Assembly: GCA_029932755.1 (NCBI GenBank)
Contig: JAOZPK010000129.1
Location: forward strand, 1 to 5,216
Length of the DNA: 5,216 nt
Source: Candidatus Cloacimonadota bacterium
GTDB taxonomy: Bacteria; Cloacimonadota; Cloacimonadia; Cloacimonadales; TCS61
Direction: 5' to 3'
Part shown: piece by piece, positions 1 to 5,216 of the stretch
Numbering within the stretch: position 1 is the stretch's first letter
How the letters are laid out: every line of letters begins with the position of its first letter
Program-made: the position numbers and the translations under genes
Notes under the pieces: generated by a model
What the model saw: only the letters and a program-made list of their open reading frames with translations
What the model was told of the DNA's origin: nothing
Databases searched by the model: none

Positions 1-1430
1 GAAACAAATAAGGAAGCAAACAAAGCAAAAGAAACCGTTAATGCAAGGCTTCTTACCATTTGACCGGCAATGCCGCCTGAAAACATCATCGGGAAAAATA
101 CGGAAACGGTTGTTAAAGTTGAAGCTGTTATTGCCATTCCTACTTCTGAAGCACCAACTTTGGCGGCAGTTATTCTATCATCACCCATTTCCAGGTGCCT
201 GTAAATATTTTCAATAACTACAACCGCATTATCAACCAACATACCTACTCCGAGAGCTAAACCTCCTAATGTCATCATATTCAGGGAATATTTAGCGAGA
301 TATAATGGAATGAAAGTTGCAATCACTGAGATAGGAATTGCCAGCGATATTGCAAGAGTCGGACGCCAGTTTCTTAAAAAGAGGAACATAACAATAATAG
401 CCAATAAACCACCCATTATGGCATTACTGCTCGAGCTTGTTGTTACCATTTCCACAATATGACCTTGATCCATAATCTCAATGAATTTAATTCCTTTTTG
501 CGGATATTTCTCCATTATCTTGGCAATTTCATCTTTCACGGATTTTCCTACTGATAGAGTATTTGCTCCGGATTCCTTTGAAACCATCATCATAACGGAT
601 TCTTTTTTATTTGTTCTCAGATGAAATCTCTGTTCTTTATATCCATCCAAAGCAGTTGCTACATCTTTTATATAAATGAGGTTTCCTGTCTTTGACATCC
701 CAATTGGAGTATTTTGAATTTCTTTGATATTTTGAAATTCGCCAACTGTTCTGATTAAAAAATCGCTTTGTCTGTTAACAATATGACTTGCCGGAATATT
801 AAGGTTTTGAGCTTTAAGAATATTTACAATATCATCAATGGAAATATTGTTTCTTTCCAATTTTGTTTTATCCACAACAATTTGTTTTTCGGCTTCTTTT
901 CCACCCATTATTATCACGGAAGCGACTCCGTCGAGATGTTTCAATTTTTGCTCAACATCATCTTCAAGAAACTTTCTTGTTTTGTATGTATCTTTTCCAA
1001 CAACCCCATACACCAAAACAGGCATATCAGCCATATTCATCTTCATAACCATTGGTGTATTTGCATCATCAGGAAGTTGATCGGAAATCATTTCCATTGC
1101 ATCACGTAAATCCTGAGCAGCAAAATCAAGATTAATTCCCCATCTGAATTCAACACTTATCACGGACTGATTCTCGGAAGATTGAGATTTTATATTTTTT
1201 ATTCCTTTTACACCTGCTAACACGCTTTCCAAAGGTTTTGTCAGCGTTTTTTCAATATCTTCCGAAGATGCACCCGGATATATTGTAACAATCGAAACAA
1301 CAGGATAATCCATATCAGGCATCATCTCAAGTCCCATTTTTGATAATGTAATCACTCCAAAAATAATTGTAAGTATTGTTAACATTGTTACAGTAACTCT
1401 TTTATTCACAGAAAATTCTGGTAAATTCAT
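1..1430 (-). CDS. RND-family efflux pump, inner-membrane subunit (AcrB/HAE1-like), N-terminal 476 residues; 3' end outside window
   Basis: This is the proton-driven inner-membrane pump of a tripartite efflux system. The frame is open from the ATG at 1430 to the left edge with no stop. Start MNLPEFSVNKRVTVTML is typical of the family, and an AAGGAG at 1440-1445 lies 9 bases upstream. Seen in order: a first membrane helix (about residues 11-30), a long periplasmic porter region (about 41-330, with the family-like stretch YPGASSEDIEKTLTKPLES near 51-69), then closely packed hydrophobic helices at about 337-352, 359-379, 385-405, 431-451 and 461 onward. The fourth helix carries GMLVDNAVVVIEN (about 396-408), matching the family's proton-relay motif; D400 aligns with AcrB Asp407 while N401 stands where AcrB has Asp408. 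Family members are usually about 1,000-1,050 residues, so roughly half is missing. Last gene visible in the operon, 38 bases after the adaptor. Family assignment is firm; substrate (drug, bile salt, lipid or other) cannot be read from the sequence, and the CusA-type metal pump motif is not seen. Confidence 0.96.
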   Translation of the reverse strand, partial: MNLPEFSVNKRVTVTMLTILTIIFGVITLSKMGLEMMPDMDYPVVSIVTIYPGASSEDIEKTLTKPLESVLAGVKGIKNIKSQSSENQSVISVEFRWGINLDFAAQDLRDAMEMISDQLPDDANTPMVMKMNMADMPVLVYGVVGKDTYKTRKFLEDDVEQKLKHLDGVASVIIMGGKEAEKQIVVDKTKLERNNISIDDIVNILKAQNLNIPASHIVNRQSDFLIRTVGEFQNIKEIQNTPIGMSKTGNLIYIKDVATALDGYKEQRFHLRTNKKESVMMMVSKESGANTLSVGKSVKDEIAKIMEKYPQKGIKFIEIMDQGHIVEMVTTSSSSNAIMGGLLAIIVMFLFLRNWRPTLAISLAIPISVIATFIPLYLAKYSLNMMTLGGLALGVGMLVDNAVVVIENIYRHLEMGDDRITAAKVGASEVGMAITASTLTTVSVFFPMMFSGGIAGQMVRSLALTVSFALFASLFV

Positions 1431-1468
1431 AATTTCTTTCTCCTTATTTTATTGTAAAAGAATAGATA

Positions 1469-2518
1469 TTAATCCATAATTTCTACAATGGTTCCGTCTT
1501 CAATATCTATGTTCCCATTTGTTATCACAATATCTCCTTCGTTAATACCGGACAAAATCTGTACATTATTTTCATTTTGGATTCCGAGGTTAACAAATCG
1601 TTTTTCCGCTTTGTTAGTGTTTACAATAAAAACAATATTATCTTTTACAATAGCACTTTGTGGTACAACAAGAACATCTTTTTTATCAGCAAGGATAATT
1701 TTAACTCTCGCAAATTGATTGGGTTTTAGTTTATTTTCCGAATTGTTAACAGTAATTTCACAAGTAAAAGTGCCTGACATCATATCTGCTTCCTGTGAAA
1801 TAAAGGAAACTTTTCCAATAAATTCGCTTTCAGGATATGAATCGGTAGAAATAATTGCTTTTTGTCCTTTTTTTATTTGCGGTAAATCTTTATCAGAAAT
1901 CTGAATTTTCAATTTAAGAGATTCTATATTCACGAGACGGAGAATAGCCGGTCCGGTTGGTCCCATTGCCATTTGGCTAAAAACTTCACCCTCATTTTTC
2001 AATTTGGCAGTTATGTATCCTGAAAACGGCGCCCTGATTTCTTTATTTCTTTTCATAAATTGATATGCTGTTTTGGCTGCTTTGTATCCGGCTTCCACTT
2101 GATCAAATGTCTGGTCATCGATTGAACCTTCCTTTTTTAACTCAAGCATTCTTTGATAACTCTTTTCCACATTTTCATATTGAATTTTTGCCTGCACATA
2201 TTGAGTGCTGTCCATAATTGCCAACAGTTCATTTTCTTGAACAAAATCACCTTTTGTTACATAGTATTTCAAAACTTTTCCCGAAAGATCGGGTGCGATA
2301 TCTGCCGAAGTCTCAGAGAAAAAAGCACCTGAAAATTCGAGATAATTCATAATATCTTTTCTTTCTGCAGAAGTTACTTTTACATAAGTTGAGTGCTCGA
2401 AATTGCTGACCGTATTTTCATCTTTCACATTTTCCTGTTTATTACATCCAACAGAAAAAATAAATGCTAAACTTATCATTCCCAGAAAAACCGTTTTTGT
2501 TTTTTTAAATTTTTTCAT
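1469..2518 (-). CDS. RND efflux periplasmic adaptor (membrane fusion protein), lipoprotein
   Basis: This 349-residue protein is the adaptor that links the RND pump to the outer-membrane channel. Its N-terminus is a lipoprotein signal: lysine-rich start, hydrophobic stretch 10-23, and Cys25 in the context FSVGC, followed by a polar linker. Two halves of a lipoyl-like domain flank a coiled-coil hairpin: SADIAPDLSGKVLKYYVTKG (71-90) and IRAPFSGYITAKL (161-173). The hairpin (about 105-158) contains YQRMLELKKEGSIDDQTFDQ (121-140), which resembles the hairpin-tip motif (R..L....S) that AcrA-type adaptors use to touch TolC. A beta-barrel region follows (about 200-277) and then the membrane-proximal domain with DVLVVPQSAIV (281-291). 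The ATG at 2518 is supported by TAGGAG at 2525-2530, six bases away. Length is normal to slightly short for the family. It lies 23 bases after the channel gene and 38 before the pump gene. It is the expected partner of both; membrane side of the lipid anchor is not certain. Confidence 0.95.
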   Translation of the reverse strand: MKKFKKTKTVFLGMISLAFIFSVGCNKQENVKDENTVSNFEHSTYVKVTSAERKDIMNYLEFSGAFFSETSADIAPDLSGKVLKYYVTKGDFVQENELLAIMDSTQYVQAKIQYENVEKSYQRMLELKKEGSIDDQTFDQVEAGYKAAKTAYQFMKRNKEIRAPFSGYITAKLKNEGEVFSQMAMGPTGPAILRLVNIESLKLKIQISDKDLPQIKKGQKAIISTDSYPESEFIGKVSFISQEADMMSGTFTCEITVNNSENKLKPNQFARVKIILADKKDVLVVPQSAIVKDNIVFIVNTNKAEKRFVNLGIQNENNVQILSGINEGDIVITNGNIDIEDGTIVEIMD

Positions 2519-2541
2519 TGTAGTCTCCTATTATTCTACTT

Positions 2542-3927
2542 TTATTCTTTTTCGTTTGTGAATTTAATTAACTCATACTTTGAGATGAGAAAATCATAAT
2601 ATGAAGAAACGAGATTCATCTCGCTTGCGAACAACATAATATCTGCGTCCATAAGATCGCTGTTAGTGATCATTCCCTGTTCAAAAAGATTGTTAATAAG
2701 TTTATGATTTTCTTTGGCAAATGCAAGAGCGGATTTATTGTTTTCCACCGTTTGTGCTTTCGTCACCAAATTGCAAAAAGTATTTTTTGCTCCCACTAAA
2801 ATATTATCCTTTGTTGATTCCAATGTAAGTTTTGTTTTCTTAACATCATATTTTGTTTTTTTCATATTTGTGAAATTTGCACCGCTGGAAAAAAGCGGGA
2901 ATGAAAATGCAGCAACCAGATTCCAATTATCCTCACCTGAAAAATCAAACTCGTCATCATTTTCAATCTGATAGGAGAATTGCAGATTTAAAGAAGGCAG
3001 AAAATTTCCTTTTGCCATTAGAAGTTGTTTGTCCATTATTTTATCTGTCGTGCTTAAAGTCTTTAGAATCGGATTGTTCTCTTTAGTTTTATCCAATATT
3101 TTGGTAACTTCTATTTCAAATTGTTCATTTTCGATTGAGGCATATTTTTGAATTTCAGCATCAAAATTTTCCACATTTATCTTTTGGGGATAATACAATT
3201 CATCATCTGTTCCTAAAAGATTTTTCCAGACAGTTAATAAGACATTTAAATTATTCTTGATTTCATTTAAAGCCGTTTCATCGTTCTGGAGTTTTACTTC
3301 CCACTGTAAAACATCGGATTTTTTTACTGTGCCGGCTTGGTAATTATCCCGAACTTTTTTTAGATGTGCTTTGGAAGATTCCACGCTTTTTTGAGAAAGT
3401 ATTAATACATCTTGAATTTTGAGGATATTAAAATATGTAGAAGCAACTTGAAAGGTAATATCGTTTTCTTTATTTTGTAAGGAAAAAATCGTCTGTTCTT
3501 TTGCCAATTTGGAAAGCTGATAACCAAGAATAACCTTACCTCCGTTGAAAATCGGTTGCTGAACAGTAATGCCGTTATTAAAAGAAGTTTTGTAAATACC
3601 TCCGCTCATTGCAGCACCGGAGAAAGGAATATAATTTCCATTGGGGATTCCATTAGGTCCAAAAACAGGAATTTGCATAACTTCAGATGCTTCTTTGTAA
3701 GTATCATCATCAAGCCTGACCATAGTCGAATTAAAGGCAACTTTGGGTAGGAAATTTGTGAAAGCATTCTTTTCTCCCCAATTTGCAGATGATAACGAAT
3801 TTTTCTCTGATAATAGATCTTTATTTTGTTCTTTAGCCAACCGTATGCTTTCATCGAGAGAAATATCTTTAGCGAAAACGTGTGATATAGTTAGAATTAC
3901 GATTAACACTAATATTATTTTTTTCAT
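2542..3927 (-). CDS. TolC-like outer-membrane efflux channel
   Basis: This 461-residue protein is the outer-membrane duct of the efflux system. A signal peptide is clear: MKK, hydrophobic core to residue 18, probable cleavage after Ala19 (HVFA/K). The mature protein shows the two-fold internal repeat of the outer-membrane efflux protein family. Repeat 1 has NFLPKVAF (58-65), QQPIFNGGK (123-131) and YQAGTVKKSDVLQWEV (196-211). Repeat 2 has NFLPSLNLQFSY (318-329), FSFPLFSSGAN (351-361) and FEQGMITNSDLMDADI (415-430). Long helical, heptad-like stretches between these form the periplasmic barrel. The first predicted surface loop (about 72-112) is long and Gly/Pro-rich; the second (about 331-343) is very acidic. 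ATG at 3927 has TAGGAG at 3935-3940, seven bases upstream. The start overlaps the stop of the regulator gene by four bases, so translation is probably coupled. Length is usual for the family. Assignment is firm; the specific substrate is unknown. Confidence 0.95.
   Translation of the reverse strand: MKKIILVLIVILTISHVFAKDISLDESIRLAKEQNKDLLSEKNSLSSANWGEKNAFTNFLPKVAFNSTMVRLDDDTYKEASEVMQIPVFGPNGIPNGNYIPFSGAAMSGGIYKTSFNNGITVQQPIFNGGKVILGYQLSKLAKEQTIFSLQNKENDITFQVASTYFNILKIQDVLILSQKSVESSKAHLKKVRDNYQAGTVKKSDVLQWEVKLQNDETALNEIKNNLNVLLTVWKNLLGTDDELYYPQKINVENFDAEIQKYASIENEQFEIEVTKILDKTKENNPILKTLSTTDKIMDKQLLMAKGNFLPSLNLQFSYQIENDDEFDFSGEDNWNLVAAFSFPLFSSGANFTNMKKTKYDVKKTKLTLESTKDNILVGAKNTFCNLVTKAQTVENNKSALAFAKENHKLINNLFEQGMITNSDLMDADIMLFASEMNLVSSYYDFLISKYELIKFTNEKE
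3924..3927 (-). other. ATGA stop/start overlap between regulator and channel genes
   Basis: On the minus strand the four bases read ATGA: the ATG starts the TolC-like channel and the TGA ends the TetR-type regulator. The channel's ribosome binding site (TAGGAG, 3935-3940) lies within the last codons of the regulator. Such overlaps usually mean coupled translation from one message, which ties the level of regulator to that of the efflux machinery. Confidence 0.9.
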
Positions 3928-4556
3928 TTTTTGACTCCTATATTTTGATTTATATTTTCATTTAAAAGTTCATTCCGAATATAATGGAATATTTTTTCAT
4001 AATTTTCCCTATTATTAACCTCCTTTGTTGCAAAATTATTAAGCAATGCACCTTCAGTGAGCAAACTCACCATTAAGCTGAAAAGTTTACAATCACACTC
4101 ACTTTTAATTTCTTTTTTCTGCTGAAATATAAGCAGTAAATCGTATAACAATTTTTGATTGCTCCGCTGGAATTCATTGTATTTTTTAGCGATAAACGGA
4201 AATTTTAAAGATGCTTCAGTAATTAATTGATAAAAGTTATCTACTGTAATTTGATTTGAATTTGTAATATTTCCAAGAATCTTTGATAATTTTGTCATAA
4301 ATAAATTCAGGAACATATTTAATAAATCATCTATGTTTGTAATATTTTCATAGATATTCAACTTACGTTTATCAATTTCTTGGAAAAGATAATTTATAGA
4401 TTTAGAAAATATTTCTTCCTTATTCTTGAAGTGATAATATAAACCTCCCTTGGATAATTTACTTTCGGAAATAATATCGCTTATGGTCGTTAGCTCATAA
4501 CCTTTTATTAAAAATATTTTCAAAGCTATTTTTATAATATCTTTCTTGGTTTTCAT
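3924..4556 (-). CDS. TetR/AcrR-family transcriptional regulator, first gene of the efflux operon
   Basis: This is a DNA-binding regulator of about 210 residues, the usual TetR size. The N-terminal helix-turn-helix is clear: after KTKKDIIKIALKIFLIKGYELTTISDII comes SKLSKGGLYYHFKNKEEIF, the recognition helix and following helix of the family. The rest is helical and unlike named members, as expected for the ligand-binding half; it holds a Cys-Asp-Cys stretch (residues 154-156 from the chosen start). I chose the ATG at 4556 because GAGG (4568-4571) lies 11 bases upstream; the in-frame ATG at 4565, three codons earlier, is only two bases from that site. The alternative start would give 213 residues. 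Its stop overlaps the channel start as ATGA. By family habit and position, it is inferred to repress its own operon by binding the promoter at 4587-4614 and to release on binding a pump substrate. An activator role cannot be excluded. Confidence 0.93.
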   Translation of the reverse strand: MKTKKDIIKIALKIFLIKGYELTTISDIISESKLSKGGLYYHFKNKEEIFSKSINYLFQEIDKRKLNIYENITNIDDLLNMFLNLFMTKLSKILGNITNSNQITVDNFYQLITEASLKFPFIAKKYNEFQRSNQKLLYDLLLIFQQKKEIKSECDCKLFSLMVSLLTEGALLNNFATKEVNNRENYEKIFHYIRNELLNENINQNIGVKK

Positions 4557-4567
4557 AAATAACATTT

Positions 4568-4571
4568 CCTC
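4568..4571 (-). promoter_or_regulatory. Ribosome binding site that decides the start of the operon's TetR gene
   Basis: The minus strand reads GAGGAAATG here. The GAGG core is two bases from the ATG at 4565 and 11 bases from the ATG at 4556. The first spacing is too short for efficient initiation, so the downstream ATG is favoured. Confidence 0.6.
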
Positions 4572-4586
4572 GCAAAAATCTCTTGT

Positions 4587-4614
4587 ATCATAAAGCTGCT
4601 TAAATAATTCCCAA
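4587..4614 (-). promoter_or_regulatory. Putative sigma-70-type promoter of the tetR-channel-adaptor-pump operon
   Basis: Reading the minus strand, a -35-like TTGGGA (4609-4614, four of six to TTGACA) and a -10-like TATGAT (4587-4592, five of six to TATAAT) are separated by 16 bases. Transcription would begin near 4580, leaving a leader of about 24 bases that contains the GAGG ribosome binding site. The position directly before the first operon gene supports it. The region is AT-rich, so chance matches are possible, and promoter consensus in this organism is unknown. Confidence 0.45.
4593..4601. promoter_or_regulatory. Candidate TetR operator: AAGC-N-GCTT inverted repeat between -35 and -10
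   Basis: The plus strand reads AAGCTGCTT, a perfect 4-base inverted repeat around one central base, and a wider 15-base window (4590-4604) keeps partial symmetry. It lies in the promoter spacer, abutting the -10 box, the classic place for a repressor to block RNA polymerase. TetR-family operators are typically palindromes of about 15 or more bases, so this core is short and may be only part of the site, or chance. Confidence 0.3.
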
Positions 4615-4676
4615 TAAAAAGAATACAGAGCAAAATAGTTATACCTTTTATAAAAAATTTGACTTTCATTTCCATA
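4615..4676. other. AT-rich intergenic stretch without a clear terminator
   Basis: Between the stop of the upstream TetR gene and the putative promoter I see no GC-rich hairpin followed by a T run in the direction of transcription. The only symmetric element is an AT-only ttttataaaa at 4646-4655. Read-through from the upstream regulator gene into the efflux operon is therefore possible. Confidence 0.5.
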
Positions 4677-5216
4677 TTATCTTTTTTCTAATCCGATAAA
4701 CATTATATTAACTACATCATCAACAATGTTGTTCAGATTCATTTCCTGATCATTATGCAAAACAAAATAGCTGATTCCCCAAGTTGTTCCGGTAATCATA
4801 TAAATTAAAGATTCCATCGGATGGTTCTCAAAAAAATTATTTTTAATTCCTACCGATATGATTTCTGTTAATAATTCCTCTTCAAATTTATCGAATTTAT
4901 TTTTCTGTTCAAATGCAAATTGTCTCTGTTTTAATGATAAATCCTCTCTTAAGACTAAATTGAAATACCTTCTCTGACTTTTGAATGAGATCAATTTCTC
5001 CAAGATAAATGCGTGGATTTTATTTTTAGGCGTGTCTTGTCTGGCAACTGCGTTTATGATATTATCCTGTATCTTTTTCATATCACATTCGAACATAGCA
5101 TTCATAATATTTTCTTTGTTTTCAAAATAGTAGTAGAGTGCGGTATTTTTCATTCCACATTCTCGGGCTATATCATCCAGAGTAGTTTTCACGAATCCGT
5201 ATTTTTGAAACACAAC
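4677..5216 (-). CDS. Second TetR/AcrR-family transcriptional regulator, N-terminus outside window
   Basis: About 179 residues of a second TetR-type DNA-binding protein are visible. The readable frame opens with VVFQKYGFVKTTLDDIAREC and continues with GMKNTALYYYFENKENIM, the helix-turn-helix region of the family; the remainder is the helical sensor half, ending ...MFIGLEKR and TAA at 4677. TetR proteins normally have some 10-20 residues of helix 1 before this point, and the frame stays open to the right edge, so the gene is cut by the window. The GTG at 5211-5213 is in frame but encodes an internal valine of helix 1, not a start. The sequence differs clearly from the downstream regulator (shared positions are mostly family-conserved TT, DI, LYY, F and NKE), so this is not a recent duplicate. 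It is separated from the operon by about 120 bases. It could regulate the efflux operon, an upstream neighbour, or both. Confidence 0.92.
   Translation of the reverse strand, partial: VVFQKYGFVKTTLDDIARECGMKNTALYYYFENKENIMNAMFECDMKKIQDNIINAVARQDTPKNKIHAFILEKLISFKSQRRYFNLVLREDLSLKQRQFAFEQKNKFDKFEEELLTEIISVGIKNNFFENHPMESLIYMITGTTWGISYFVLHNDQEMNLNNIVDDVVNIMFIGLEKR

Noticed and set aside
768..1109. Plus-strand open frame of 113 codons (and two shorter overlapping ones at 838 and 863)
   Set aside because: It lies entirely antisense to the well-supported RND pump frame, has no ribosome binding site, and its Phe/His/Cys-rich composition is what the reverse of an AT-rich coding region gives.
1488..1904. 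Plus-strand open frames opposite the adaptor gene
   Set aside because: They are antisense shadows of a firmly assigned adaptor with no start signals or recognisable protein features.
3606..3854. Minus-strand 82-codon frame inside the channel gene
   Set aside because: It is an out-of-frame reading of the N-terminal part of the TolC-like gene; the channel frame itself is intact with signal peptide and repeats.
4563..4565. Upstream ATG as start of the operon's TetR gene
   Set aside because: The only ribosome binding site (GAGG at 4568-4571) is two bases away, too close for efficient initiation; the ATG at 4556 has a better spacing and gives a typical TetR N-terminus. The upstream start remains a possible alternative.
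4646..4655. Perfect palindrome ttttataaaa in the intergenic region
   Set aside because: It contains only A and T in a very AT-rich stretch, so a chance origin is likely and it cannot form a stable terminator stem.
5211..5213. GTG as the start codon of the right-edge TetR gene
   Set aside because: Translation from here would remove most of helix 1 of the DNA-binding domain; the frame remains open upstream to the window edge and no ribosome binding site is visible, so the codon is an internal valine.
1..5216. Search for a CRISPR array, tRNA/rRNA, insertion sequence or phage element
   Set aside because: No regularly spaced repeats, no terminal inverted repeats with transposase, and no RNA-gene-like GC-rich structure were seen; nearly all of the window is explained by the five genes.

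Overview
The window comes from an AT-rich Gram-negative bacterium. Two outer-envelope components (a TolC-type outer-membrane channel and a lipoprotein periplasmic adaptor) show that a double membrane is present. Genes are preceded by good AGGAG-type ribosome binding sites. Protein style (Lys/Asn/Ile-rich, MKK starts) and the order channel-adaptor-pump resemble FCB-type or other little-studied AT-rich lineages, but the sequence does not fix the phylum.

Every supported gene is on the minus strand, so the window reads from right to left. At the right edge is the body of a TetR/AcrR-family regulator (4677-5216) whose N-terminus lies outside the window. A gap of about 120 bases follows, with no clear terminator but a plausible promoter (TTGGGA, 16 bases, TATGAT at 4587-4614). 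An inverted repeat, AAGC-A-GCTT, sits in the promoter spacer. Downstream is a compact four-gene operon: a second TetR/AcrR regulator (3924-4556), a TolC-like outer-membrane efflux channel (2542-3927, overlapping the regulator by ATGA), an RND membrane-fusion adaptor lipoprotein (1469-2518), and the first 476 residues of an RND (AcrB/HAE1-like) inner-membrane pump that runs off the left edge (1-1430). Gaps within the operon are -4, 23 and 38 bases.

Together the last three genes encode a complete tripartite efflux system: inner-membrane proton-driven pump, periplasmic adaptor and outer-membrane duct. The co-transcribed TetR protein is the likely autoregulating repressor, acting at the promoter in front of it. 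The role of the upstream TetR protein is open. I found no RNA gene, CRISPR array, mobile element or clearly undescribed system. The most useful points to follow up are the promoter/operator arrangement, the two unlike TetR regulators in tandem, the Asp-Asn form of the pump's proton-relay motif and the long first surface loop of the channel.
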